From NCBI GenBank assembly GCA_017621695.1, contig JAGASP010000120.1, positions 1 to 54,129 on the forward strand: a stretch of 54,129 bases of DNA, in the 5' to 3' direction. The notes beneath the pieces were generated by a model, which saw nothing but the letters and a program-made list of their open reading frames with translations, did not search any database and was not told the origin of the DNA. This DNA comes from Clostridia bacterium (GTDB lineage Bacteria > Bacillota > Clostridia > Oscillospirales > CAG-272). The position numbers were made by a program, and so were the translations under genes. Shown piece by piece: positions 17,617 to 25,509 of this stretch; within the stretch, counting starts at the first letter, position 1, and the number at the start of each line of letters is the position of its first letter.

Positions 17617-18435
17617 GTGCTGATTAAAATCCGTGATTTTGATTGCACGGAAGTGTGGAATGGCGTTTTTTATAAGAAACTATCTAACTACCCACTGGTA
17701 TCTGATTGGGAAATTAGAACAATCATTGAATTTATGGAATATGAGAAAAAGTACGGCAGAGAATGTGAAATTGCCTGCGATAATGAGGATACATTGCGCA
17801 TAATTTTGGACGGTATCGAACACAAAGAAGCATATTTGTCTGCATCGCGTCCAAAGTTACTGACAGAATGTACGGCTTGTCCGTATCGAAAAGGTTGCTT
17901 CACGGAATATGTATGCCACACAACTTCCGCTGACAATGCTATTAAGATTTTCGAGTGCGGGAAATTATTGTCTGCGCTCAACGCAAGAAAAATTTCTGTC
18001 GAGGAATTGATGCATGAAAACAGAAATGCGGCAAATGACCCCGCGGATTACTTTGAATACATCATGTTTACATGGGGAAATTGCCAAGCAGGAGACAGAC
18101 TTGTTATGGAGCGCACTTTGGGCCGCTCCCCCAACGAAAGCGATTTGAGCATTTATTTTAATCCAGGCGTGCGATTCTATTTCCGATATGAACAACTGCT
18201 TTCCCATCCAAATGCTGTATGTGATGGTGTTCTGCCAATGAAGGTTAAAGATGAAATACTCCTCAGCGATTGGGTACATAAAATCGTGATTCCAACGAAA
18301 TTAAAGAACACCCTCGCCTCACGCATACCGACTAATCTAAAAAATAAGGTAATTTATATCGAAAATGATTGCAAAGATATTTGGGATTGGTCAGAAAAAG
18401 TATATAGGACTATTGAGGAAGATGCTGACAGATAA
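17617..18435 (+). CDS. Conserved hypothetical protein, possible DarT-like fold
   Basis: A 272-residue cytoplasmic protein. A Cys cluster (C-T-A-C-P-Y-R-K-G-C, about 88-97) is followed by VCHTTSADNAIKIFECGKL, which resembles the H-x-T-x-x-x-N-...-I-...-G-x-L start of DarT/DUF4433-type ADP-ribosyltransferases, and later by a conserved-looking D-Y-F-E-Y-I-M-F-T-W-G-N block. The likeness is by eye only; the catalytic glutamate cannot be assigned safely. Start is set at GTG 17617 because GAGGTGG ends 5 bases upstream; the in-frame GTG 17608 lies inside that ribosome site. An own promoter is at 17552-17580. The following lipoprotein gene begins 29 bases after the stop, so the two may be co-transcribed. 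Confidence 0.7.
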   Translation: MLIKIRDFDCTEVWNGVFYKKLSNYPLVSDWEIRTIIEFMEYEKKYGRECEIACDNEDTLRIILDGIEHKEAYLSASRPKLLTECTACPYRKGCFTEYVCHTTSADNAIKIFECGKLLSALNARKISVEELMHENRNAANDPADYFEYIMFTWGNCQAGDRLVMERTLGRSPNESDLSIYFNPGVRFYFRYEQLLSHPNAVCDGVLPMKVKDEILLSDWVHKIVIPTKLKNTLASRIPTNLKNKVIYIENDCKDIWDWSEKVYRTIEEDADR

Positions 18436-18450
18436 ATTCTTATTTGACGA
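18433..18450 (+). repeat. 18-base leader repeat, copy 2
   Basis: TAAATTCTTATTTGACGA, overlapping the stop of the upstream gene and lying just before the lipoprotein ribosome site. Confidence 0.85.
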
Positions 18451-18464
18451 ATGGAGGAAATAAT

Positions 18465-19187
18465 ATGAAACGTACATTATCAATACTGATTGCGTTATTG
18501 CTTTGTCTTTCCGTATTTGCAGGATGTGAAAAAATTAATGCGGACACGGCCTTGCCCCCATTTGATCCACCGACAAGCGAAGGGGTCACTTCTGTCAGCG
18601 TTTCGTCTCTACCCGAGGGATATAACTACTCCTTTACCGGAGAAACCGCTAAAAAAGTTGTTGATTATTTTTCAGAAGTACAATTAACTTCTAAGTATGA
18701 CGACAATCCAAACGAAATGACCGGTATGACATTGGTGGTTTCTATTACCTATCAAGACGGCAGGACAGAAACATTGTATGAATTTTCACCTTTCATTCGT
18801 AAAGATGGTGGTTCGTGGTACAAGATTGTACAAAACGATGCCACGCATTTTCATACTTTGTTAAATGAGTTAAATAATGAGTATAATGAAATCCCGAACG
18901 ATCCCCAATCGGCGACGTCTATAACATCGCATGGTTATGTGTTGTATGTGTCAGAGGATGGTTTTGTTGCCCATATAAATGCTTATGGAAATGTATTTGT
19001 GAAAAATAAAGGATCAGACGCTATAGATGTCTTTGATACCGTTATTATTGAGTACTATGAAGCTAACTTATTTAGAGAAAGCGGTTCATTCGATATAGCC
19101 GGAGAAATTGAACAATATTCTTACATGCTTGAAGCAATAAGCGTTCGAGTTGCTGACCCATCAAAAGGGGATCCAGTTTTTGGTTAA
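18465..19187 (+). CDS. Lipoprotein of unknown function
   Basis: A 240-residue predicted lipoprotein. Signal peptide with basic start (MKRTL), hydrophobic core and lipobox VFAGC (Cys about 21). The mature part has S/T/P-rich residues then two beta-rich stretches (about 35-130 and 150-225), including VSITYQDGRTETLYEF and G-Y-V-L-Y-V-S-E-D-G-F-V. No catalytic motif is visible. Start ATG 18465 follows ATGGAGGAAATAAT, with GGAGG as ribosome site. It ends in a terminator at 19237-19270. The shared leader repeat links it to the 17617 gene. It may be a cell-surface protein of the accessory island. Confidence 0.8.
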   Translation: MKRTLSILIALLLCLSVFAGCEKINADTALPPFDPPTSEGVTSVSVSSLPEGYNYSFTGETAKKVVDYFSEVQLTSKYDDNPNEMTGMTLVVSITYQDGRTETLYEFSPFIRKDGGSWYKIVQNDATHFHTLLNELNNEYNEIPNDPQSATSITSHGYVLYVSEDGFVAHINAYGNVFVKNKGSDAIDVFDTVIIEYYEANLFRESGSFDIAGEIEQYSYMLEAISVRVADPSKGDPVFG

Positions 19188-19236
19188 CAAAACTAAATCC
19201 GTAAAATTTGCTTTTATCAAAATAACTATATCTTTC

Positions 19237-19270
19237 GGGGAGAAAGTCAATTTGGCTTTCTCCCCTTATT
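19237..19270 (+). terminator. Terminator of the lipoprotein transcript
   Basis: Arms GGGGAGAAAG (19237-19246) and CTTTCTCCCC (19256-19265), then TTATT. Confidence 0.7.
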
Positions 19271-19279
19271 AACAGGAAA

Positions 19280-19352
19280 GCAGAAAACTGCTGGGATGTC
19301 AAGGGCGGCGAAGCCGTTCATTTTAACCCTTGACATTTCAGAAGTTTTCTGC
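19280..19352. repeat. Imperfect long palindrome at the IS30 left end
   Basis: Outer arms GCAGAAAACT (19280-19289)/AGTTTTCTGC (19343-19352); inner arms TGTCAAGGG (19297-19305)/CCCTTGACA (19327-19335); a further GGCGAAGCC hairpin at the top. Confidence 0.75.
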
Positions 19353-19466
19353 TACTTCGTTTTATGATATAATTGATACTGCAGCGAAGGATATCGTTTC
19401 ACCACAAAGCAATATCCCTCTTATGTGCTGCAGGGTATCCACCCAAGTCTAAAGGAGATCGATACC

Positions 19467-20762
19467 ATGTCTAATTATATCACATACGAAGAAAGATTGG
19501 AAGTGGAAAACTGTCTTTTTAACGGAAAATCTTTCGGCGAGATCGCAAAAGAACTCGGAAAAGACCGCTCTACCATTTCCAGAGAAGTCAGAAAACATTC
19601 TCTTATTGAACGCTCCGGATACGGAGGAAATGGCTACAATGCCTGTGTACATCGTGATGGTTGTACTAAAGTCCACGTGTGTAGCGGCAGTTGTACCCGA
19701 CAATCACTAAAATATTGCAAGATGTGCAATAGCTGTAACGATAACTGTCCCGATTTTGAAGAACAGATATGCGTTACAAGATTCAAGCCGCCATATGTCT
19801 GCAATTCCTGTCCCGAGCGTAACAGATGTACCCTTGAGAAAACAGTATATTACGCCGCTAAAGCTCATGCAAAGGCACAAGCGCGTATTTCTGAATCTCG
19901 TAAGGGAGTGATGACCACAGAGCGAGAAATGAGCCGTCTGAACGCATTTGTAACGCCGCTGATCTTGCAAGGACAGTCTATCCACCAAATCTACGTTAAT
20001 TACGCTGATACGCTTATGTGCAGTGAAAAGACACTCTACAACTACATTGATCACGGTTTCTTTGATGCAAGAAACATTGATTTACCTCGTAAGGTGCGTT
20101 ACCGTCCACGCAAAAAGGAGCAGGAGTTTAAGGTTGACCGAGGCTGTTACGTCGGCAGAAACTATGTGGACTACCAACAGTTCCTATTAAAGCATCCAAA
20201 TGCACATACGGTGCAAATGGATTCCGTCATTGGCACTGTGGGCGGCAAGGTGTTACTTACTATTCATTTCCCCGAAACGAGCTTTATGATGGCGTTTTTG
20301 AGGGATGCCAATACCTCTCAATCGGTCATTGACGTATTTGATTACCTGTACCGCAAGCTTGGCAAAGATTTATTCGAAAAGCTCTTTCCGGTGATTCTGA
20401 CCGACAGGGGCTCGGAGTTTTCCAATCCGAAAATGATTGAGTGCGAACCGAGTTGCGGAATACGAAGAACGAACGTCTTTTACTGTGATCCATCCTCGCC
20501 ATACCAAAAGGGTTCTATTGAGGTAAACCACGAGCTTATACGAAGGATCTTACCGAAAGGTACATCCTTTGACAGACTCACTCAAACTGACATTGACCAT
20601 ATGATGAACCACATCAATTCCTACCGCAGAGCCAAGCTGGGCAATAGAACGCCTTACGAGGCTTTTACTTTCTACTACGGCAAGGAAGCCATTGAAAAGC
20701 TTGGATATTCTCTAATTGATCCAAGCTGTGTCGTGATGACACCGAAACTGTTTAAGAGATAA
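19467..20762 (+). CDS. IS30-family transposase
   Basis: A 431-residue DDE transposase. N-terminal helix-turn-helix (HTH_38) with YEERLEVENCL and GKDRSTISREVRKH (about 31-44), then a Cys-rich region (many C-x-x-C pairs at about 55-130, a zinc-finger-like feature common in this clostridial IS30 branch). The catalytic core shows HTVQMDS (first Asp), VILTDRGSEF (second Asp) and YQKGSIEVNHELIRRILPKG (Glu), with the E-x-x-N-x-x-x-R-pattern typical for IS30. Length matches complete members and no frameshift is seen, so it may be active. Start ATG 19467 follows AAAGGAGATC; the in-frame ATG at 19425 lacks a ribosome site. Confidence 0.95.
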   Translation: MSNYITYEERLEVENCLFNGKSFGEIAKELGKDRSTISREVRKHSLIERSGYGGNGYNACVHRDGCTKVHVCSGSCTRQSLKYCKMCNSCNDNCPDFEEQICVTRFKPPYVCNSCPERNRCTLEKTVYYAAKAHAKAQARISESRKGVMTTEREMSRLNAFVTPLILQGQSIHQIYVNYADTLMCSEKTLYNYIDHGFFDARNIDLPRKVRYRPRKKEQEFKVDRGCYVGRNYVDYQQFLLKHPNAHTVQMDSVIGTVGGKVLLTIHFPETSFMMAFLRDANTSQSVIDVFDYLYRKLGKDLFEKLFPVILTDRGSEFSNPKMIECEPSCGIRRTNVFYCDPSSPYQKGSIEVNHELIRRILPKGTSFDRLTQTDIDHMMNHINSYRRAKLGNRTPYEAFTFYYGKEAIEKLGYSLIDPSCVVMTPKLFKR

Positions 20763-20895
20763 CGAATAAATTTAACGGTGGATACCCTCATATTGTGGTG
20801 CATTCGGGGTAGCGTTTTGGATTTCAAAAATTTGAAATTTCAACCTACCTCTTGTTGGGTGCGCCCTTTTGATACCTTGACCGCCGTTTTAACCC

Positions 20896-21015
20896 TTGCG
20901 TTTCGTTTACAAATGTTGCATTTTACTTACAAAACTTGCATTTCATTTACAAACCGTGCATTTGAAATTACAAACTTGCGTTTCGCTTACAAATGTTGCA
21001 CCTCGTTTTACAAAT
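20896..21015 (+). repeat. Six-unit 20-bp-phased direct repeat array
   Basis: Units start at 20896, 20916, 20936, 20956, 20976 and 20996. Consensus is about TTGCRTTTCRYTTACAAA. It lies between the transposase stop and the probable right end of the IS30 element. Exact 20-base spacing suggests protein binding on one DNA face. Confidence 0.85.
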
Positions 21016-21040
21016 GCGACACTTTGTTTTGCTATTAAGC

Positions 21041-21328
21041 TTACAACTTATATTATATCACATAATATTTCAAAAATCAATACGAAAATTAAAAAATTCG
21101 TGCGATAATAGGAATTTTATAATAGAATATACCTATAAAGTAGATAGGGCGCAGACAAAATTGCCTGCGCCCCTTGTAGGTATTTAATTTGTGTCAGTTA
21201 ATGTTTCGATAGTAATTTGCATACTGTATTATACCCATAAATGAAAAAATACAGCATACCTCTTTCAAGATATGCCGTATTCTTACACAAATGTCCTTTA
21301 AAATATCACTCTGAACTCACATGATTTT
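21041..21328. other. AT-rich spacer with two hairpins
   Basis: Follows the IS30 array. No gene seen. It holds a hairpin GGGCGCAG (21147-21154)/CTGCGCCC (21165-21172), whose outer arms extend as ACCTATAAAG/CTTGTAGGT, and the rmuC terminator. Confidence 0.6.
21244..21281 (-). terminator. Terminator of rmuC
   Basis: Arms AATACAGCATA (21248-21258) and TATGCCGTATT (21271-21281), one mismatch; on the minus strand it is followed by a T run. Confidence 0.7.
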
Positions 21329-22795
21329 TTATTCTTCCTCCGCCGCCACGTCGATGATGGACTGTGCCTCCAAGGCGGGTAGCTCAGACACCGAACGGAG
21401 CTTGCTGTTGATCTTTCTTGTACGCACACCCACAAGGGTATCCAGCTCCTTGCTGGTCTGCTCGATGCGCTCCTGCGCCTTGGCCAAGACCTTGCCGAAA
21501 TTTCCAAATTCCGTCTTGACGGCGCTGAGAACCTCCCAAACCTCGCCGGATCGCTTCTGGATCGCCAACGTGCGGAAGCCCATCTGCAGGCTGTTGAGGA
21601 GCGCCGAGAAGGTGGTAGGCCCTGCCACGCTGATCTGATACTGCCGCTGCAGCGTCTCGATCATCCCACGGCGTACCACCTCGGCATAAAGACCCTCAAA
21701 AGGTAAGAACATGATACCGAAGGACGTGGTGTTCGGAGGATCGATGTACTTATCGTGAATATCCTTGGCAAATGCCTTGATGCGCTGTTCAAATACAACA
21801 CCGGCCTCCTTGATCTTATCCGCATCTCCCGCGTCGTATGCGTCCAGAAGATGCGTGTAGGCATCCGCAGGAAATTTTGCGTCCACGGGAAGATAGATGG
21901 GTGCATCGTCCCCCGGCAAGCGGATCGCATATTCCACACGGTTGGCAGAGCCGCGCTTGGTGGGAATGTTGACCTCGTACTGCTCTGGCGTGAGCATTTC
22001 CTCCATGATGGCTCCAAGCTGGATCTCTCCGAGGATACCTCTCGTTTTGACACCCGAAATGACCTTTTTAAGGTCACCCACGCTACCTGCCAAGGTCTGC
22101 ATTTCGCCAAGACCCTTGTAAACCTCGGCCAAGCGCTCGTTGACCATTTTAAACGACTGTGAGATCCGCTCATCCAGCGTTTTTTGCAGCTTTTCATCCA
22201 CCGTTGCGCGCATTTGCTCCAACTGCTGATGATTTTGGGTCTGCATGACCTGCAATCTTTCCTCCAGAATGCGGCGCAGATCCTCCTGTTCACGACGGTT
22301 CTGTTCCCGAAGCTCACGGAATTGCTTGTCAATCTCCGATAGCTTCTGGGACACCGATCCCCCCATGCCGTCCATCTTTTCGCTGAGCAAAGCTGTCAGT
22401 CCCGCCTGCATATCCGAAAGGCGCTTGTCCTGCATGGTAAAGATCTGATTCTGTGTTTTGATGAGCTCAATGAGCCGCTCATCCTGTCGGGCGCTTTGCT
22501 GCTTTTGCTGTTCAGACAATACCCTTCCCAAACGATCCATGCCACCCGTGAGGGATTCGGACAGCTCGGTGCGGTTGTTTTTCATTTCGTTTTGCATCTC
22601 GCCCCGTAAAGAGACCAGAGCCTCGCTCTGAGAACGGCTGATCTTTTCAGAGACACCGTCCACGATCTCTTTTGCCGTGACCGTCTCCTTTGCCTTTTGC
22701 GCTTCCCCCGCCTTTTTCAAAAGCAACAGCAGAAGAACAATGGTAGCGACAAGACCTGCCAAAACCAATATCAAAAGAATTTCCGTCAGTCCCAT
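21329..22795 (-). CDS. rmuC: DNA recombination protein RmuC
   Basis: A 488-residue RmuC-family protein, linked to limiting inversions between repeats and thought to carry a nuclease-like fold. One N-terminal membrane helix (about 5-26), a long coiled coil rich in Q, E, R (about 40-220) and the RmuC domain (about 230-430), recognisable by GDLKKVISGVKTRGILGEIQL, RLPGDDAPIYLPVDAKFP and TTSFGIMFLPFEGLYAEV. The length agrees with family members. The DAKFP segment holds the acidic/lysine residues resembling a PD-(D/E)XK core. It has its own promoter at 22836-22865 and a terminator beyond its stop, so it is monocistronic. In a genome with many inverted repeats its presence is noteworthy but not diagnostic. 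Confidence 0.95.
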   Translation of the reverse strand: MGLTEILLILVLAGLVATIVLLLLLLKKAGEAQKAKETVTAKEIVDGVSEKISRSQSEALVSLRGEMQNEMKNNRTELSESLTGGMDRLGRVLSEQQKQQSARQDERLIELIKTQNQIFTMQDKRLSDMQAGLTALLSEKMDGMGGSVSQKLSEIDKQFRELREQNRREQEDLRRILEERLQVMQTQNHQQLEQMRATVDEKLQKTLDERISQSFKMVNERLAEVYKGLGEMQTLAGSVGDLKKVISGVKTRGILGEIQLGAIMEEMLTPEQYEVNIPTKRGSANRVEYAIRLPGDDAPIYLPVDAKFPADAYTHLLDAYDAGDADKIKEAGVVFEQRIKAFAKDIHDKYIDPPNTTSFGIMFLPFEGLYAEVVRRGMIETLQRQYQISVAGPTTFSALLNSLQMGFRTLAIQKRSGEVWEVLSAVKTEFGNFGKVLAKAQERIEQTSKELDTLVGVRTRKINSKLRSVSELPALEAQSIIDVAAEEE

Positions 22796-22835
22796 GGTGG
22801 TTTCCTTTCCGTATATTTCTTACATATCTGCATAT

Positions 22836-22865
22836 ATTATAATATATTTCATCTCTCCTTGTCAA
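22836..22865 (-). promoter_or_regulatory. Promoter of rmuC
   Basis: Minus strand TTGACA (22865-22860), 18-base spacer, TATAAT (22841-22836). Confidence 0.75.
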
Positions 22866-22883
22866 CGGTTGCGGAGGAAAAAC

Positions 22884-23543
22884 ATGGCCTTTCATCAAAA
22901 AAATCTGTTTTGCGAGCGTTTTATCATCTTCTTTTGCATATGTCTTCTATTTCTCTTTATCACGGGCTGTCAAAAGCATGAGACAGTGGATTTTTCCTAT
23001 ACCGAAACGCCGTTTTCCCTGGTAGTCACAGGAAGCACCACCTTGTCTCAAGACCGGGACACATCCCTTGGAAAAATACGCGGAGAAATCCCGATGCGTT
23101 TTTCCGCCACCATTTCCTCCGATATCATCCGCCCCTCTTCGGAAAGCGACGCATATGAAAATGCGCTGACCGTCACCTATACCGCTCCCGAAAGCCTCAA
23201 GGGTCTGCAGCTGACCTGTCGCTATAAAAAAGAAATGATGGGAGATGAACCCGTCACCCTCACGTATCCCGCCAAGCCCCATTCCATGACCCATACCGCG
23301 CGCTATGAGGACGTGCGCTATCTTCTCCTGCCCGCTACCCTCCTGTTTCCACAGGGGGACGTAACCTCGGTCAGCCCCACGCAAGACGGAAAAACGACTG
23401 TCACCCTGCAAAGCACAAAACAACCGAACCTGCAGGTCATCTTGGATTTTTCAAAAGAACAGCCATACCCAAAAAATATTGCTTACGTGTCCGACGGGCG
23501 AAAAATGAAGCTTGATATTTCCGTCGCGGCAAAAAAACCGTAA
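22884..23543 (+). CDS. Lipoprotein of unknown function
   Basis: A 219-residue predicted lipoprotein. The signal peptide has an extended n-region (MAFHQKNLFCERF), a strong hydrophobic core and lipobox ITGC (Cys about 29). The mature part is beta-rich with alternating hydrophobic strands (YTETPFSLVVTGS, LQLTCRYKKEM, VTVTLQS-type), and a late V-I-L-D-F-S-...-Y-P-x-x-I motif that recalls small cell-envelope beta-sandwich proteins of Bacillota. No enzyme motif is visible. Start ATG 22884 has GCGGAGGAAAAAC upstream. It is divergent from rmuC and ends in a strong terminator, so it is probably monocistronic. Confidence 0.8.
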   Translation: MAFHQKNLFCERFIIFFCICLLFLFITGCQKHETVDFSYTETPFSLVVTGSTTLSQDRDTSLGKIRGEIPMRFSATISSDIIRPSSESDAYENALTVTYTAPESLKGLQLTCRYKKEMMGDEPVTLTYPAKPHSMTHTARYEDVRYLLLPATLLFPQGDVTSVSPTQDGKTTVTLQSTKQPNLQVILDFSKEQPYPKNIAYVSDGRKMKLDISVAAKKP

Positions 23544-23549
23544 AAAGAA

Positions 23550-23588
23550 AAGCATCCCTCTCCAAATCAGGAGGGGGATGCTTGTTTT
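23550..23588. terminator. Bidirectional terminator
   Basis: Arms 23550-23563 and 23570-23583 (AAGCATCCCTCTCC and near-complement) with T-rich tail, between convergent genes. Confidence 0.8.
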
Positions 23589-23614
23589 AAGTAAGCGTGA
23601 CGCTGACTGTCAGA

Positions 23615-24514
23615 TCAGTCTTCCTTCTTCTTGAGAACAACAGCAGCGGAAGCGGCCATAACGACCGTCAGAGCAGAAGCGGAAATAACGACTGCACCGC
23701 AACCACCCTTCTTCTCTTCATCCTTCTCGTCTGCCTTGCTGTCGTCTGCAGCACTCTCAGCAGAGCTACCTGCAGCGGAAGCGCTCTCAGCGGCAGAATC
23801 AGAAGTCTTCTCAGACTCGGGAGCCTCTTCGGTCTCAGACTCTGCGGGCTTGGTGGGAACCTCGATACCGCAAGCAACCAGAGCCTCGTCGTAATCCTTG
23901 TAGAGGCAGATCTCGTACAGGGTCATGGAAGCGCCAACGTTATCCTCGGAACCGGAGGGAAGATCGTTGACCCAGTCCAGACGCATGACGTTGAAAATAC
24001 CGTCAGTAAAGCCCTCAACGTCGAAAATGAGGTATTCGAAGTCACCGGTACCCTCGGCGTCGTAGTCAGGCGTATAGGTAGCAGTCGTAGCGCTGATCGA
24101 CGTTTCTTCGCCGGTAGCGAGGAACAGGCAGAAGTTACCTGCGATGGAAGCATCCATCTTGACCTTCATAGCGATTGCGCCGTACTCGTCGTTAGCCGTA
24201 GGAACGTTTTCGAGTCTCTTGTCAACGCATCTTCTCAGGAACATAACGTAATTGAAGGTTACGAAAGGATCCAGAGGGGTGGTATCAGCCTCCCAAGTAC
24301 CCTTGAAGGTAATGGAACCGTCTTCGTTGAACACAACCTCCGTCTGGTTGGGGTTCTGGAAGTAGCTCTTAAAGGTATCCTCGGGGAAAGAAGTCAGCTT
24401 TGCAGCCTCTTCGGGCGTGTATTCTGCAGGTGCGGCAGAAGACGTAACCGTCATCATTGCTGCGCAGGACAGAATCATCAAAGCGGACATCAAAATTGCA
24501 AAAAACTTTTTCAT
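23615..24514 (-). CDS. Secreted surface protein with Cys-TM-Lys tail
   Basis: A 299-residue exported protein. Signal peptide 1-28 (MKKFFAILMSALMIL start, cleavage near TSSAA). Residues about 48-225 form one beta-rich domain; its end carries F-E-Y-L-I-F-D, M-R-L-D-W and LYEICLYKDYDEA, the same pattern as in the proteins at 10149 and 12046. A Ser/Glu/Ala-rich linker (about 230-268) leads to GGCGA (Cys272), a hydrophobic helix and KKKED. Start ATG 24514 follows AAAGGAGAAGAATT. The architecture points to a cell-envelope carbohydrate-binding-like protein; ligand unknown. Linker DNA is rich in GAAGC/CTCTC codon repeats. Confidence 0.82.
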   Translation of the reverse strand: MKKFFAILMSALMILSCAAMMTVTSSAAPAEYTPEEAAKLTSFPEDTFKSYFQNPNQTEVVFNEDGSITFKGTWEADTTPLDPFVTFNYVMFLRRCVDKRLENVPTANDEYGAIAMKVKMDASIAGNFCLFLATGEETSISATTATYTPDYDAEGTGDFEYLIFDVEGFTDGIFNVMRLDWVNDLPSGSEDNVGASMTLYEICLYKDYDEALVACGIEVPTKPAESETEEAPESEKTSDSAAESASAAGSSAESAADDSKADEKDEEKKGGCGAVVISASALTVVMAASAAVVLKKKED

Positions 24515-24580
24515 AATTCTTCTCCTTTACATGAAATTTTTTGCTATGTACTCTTATTTTATACTATTTTCTATACTTTG

Positions 24581-25240
24581 TCAATAGGATTTTTCTTTTT
24601 TAACATAATCCAGCAAAATTATTTTCGGTAACGGAGCGGCATTTTCATCCCGTACCACCGAAATATAACAAATCAGTCTTTGCTTTTCATCTGCCGCAAT
24701 ATCCCCCACAAGCATCATCGCTGCCTGATGATCCTGAATCAGGTAAAAAAATGCATCATCCGCATTTTCCGCTTCTTCAATCACGGCATATATTTTCCCA
24801 CCCGTGACGCTGACCCGCCATAATAGCCCTGCAAAATCTTCATGCGCCGTCAGATACAGCGGATACAGCTCCCGTAATTCTCCTTCAAAGCTCTGCCTGT
24901 CTCCGACCGATAAGCATAGACCTATCTCCTCACCGACACAGTTTTCCGCGGTCTCCGCGGTCTCCGCGGTTTCCGTTTCATAGGGCAGCTCTGTTTCATC
25001 CGGTCTGTCAAGCGTTTCTGTATTCAAAATATTTTCGCTTTCACTGATGAACTCGGTTTGAATCTCATAAACCTCCTCCGGAGGCCTCACCCAATGCTCA
25101 AATATACTTTGTTCTGCATATGCATCCCCCGAAAGGCAAAGACAAAAGCAACAGCACGCAACCGCCTTGCAGACCGTCAAGCGGTATTTTTTAAACATTA
25201 TGCCGATGTGTAAACCGTAAAAAGCAGATCTGTATTTCAT
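24581..25240 (-). CDS. Exported protein with Glu-Thr-Ala repeats
   Basis: A 219-residue exported protein of unknown function. The N-terminus has an unusually long basic n-region and a Cys-rich hydrophobic core (CKAVACCCFCLCLSG) ending near DAYA, so it is probably a signal peptide; an internal ATG at 25198 would give a standard one but has no ribosome site. Start is placed at ATG 25240 because GGTGGGAG precedes it. Residues about 75-95 contain an E-T-A-E-T-A-E-T-A repeat made by 9-base units. The C-terminal part (about 105-219) is a compact alpha/beta region with L-Y-P-L-Y-L-T-A-H-E-D-F-A and LICYISVVRD. No catalytic residues recognised. Confidence 0.72.
   Translation of the reverse strand: MKYRSAFYGLHIGIMFKKYRLTVCKAVACCCFCLCLSGDAYAEQSIFEHWVRPPEEVYEIQTEFISESENILNTETLDRPDETELPYETETAETAETAENCVGEEIGLCLSVGDRQSFEGELRELYPLYLTAHEDFAGLLWRVSVTGGKIYAVIEEAENADDAFFYLIQDHQAAMMLVGDIAADEKQRLICYISVVRDENAAPLPKIILLDYVKKEKSY
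24943..24975 (-). repeat. 9-base coding microsatellite
   Basis: Three to four TCTCCGCGG-type units giving Glu-Thr-Ala repeats in the exported protein. Confidence 0.75.
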
Positions 25241-25289
25241 GAAATCTCCCACCGTTCATTTTTACAGATTATGCGTATCGGCGTCGGGG

Positions 25290-25327
25290 TATGAAAAAAT
25301 CTCCGCCCCACAGGAGCGGAGATTTTT
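25290..25327 (-). terminator. Terminator downstream of the gyrA-lipoprotein transcript
   Basis: Arms AAAAATCTCCGC (25295-25306) and GCGGAGATTTTT (25316-25327). On the minus strand a T run follows. The MITE-like element lies between the upstream stop and this terminator. Confidence 0.75.
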
Positions 25328-25345
25328 AGAATTTCTTATACGGTC

Positions 25346-25499
25346 ACCTCTAAAAACTCTCTTGACGGAGAATCCGTGGTAACTTTTCCGTCATATTTCA
25401 CATGTTTTTCTTCGCGTAGCTCCACTACGCGAGCGAAAAATTGTATCATCTGACGAAAAACTTCCTCACGGCTCTCTCGCCAACAGAGTTTTTAGAGGT
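25346..25499 (-). mobile_element. MITE-like dispersed element, copy 2 (complete)
   Basis: 154 bases bounded by perfect 15-base inverted repeats ACCTCTAAAAACTCT (25346-25360) and AGAGTTTTTAGAGGT (25485-25499). Near-identical, in inverse orientation, to 1-162. An inner palindrome CGCGTAG/CTACGCG lies near the centre. No clear target-site duplication. No gene. Confidence 0.8.
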
Positions 25500-25509
25500 T
25501 CCCATACGT

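Larger units (their letters stand above)
19275..21040 (+). mobile_element. IS30-family insertion sequence
   Basis: Contains the transposase gene, an imperfect palindromic left end (19280-19352), an 11-base inverted repeat GGGTATCCACC directly flanking the gene (19433-19443 and 20777-20787) and a right-end repeat array (20896-21015). TTTTAACCCTTG occurs at both sides (around 19321 and 20887). Exact ends and a target duplication could not be fixed. Confidence 0.65.

Noticed and set aside
20896..21015. CRISPR array
   Set aside because: Units are back-to-back with 20-base period and no spacers of variable sequence; no cas genes.
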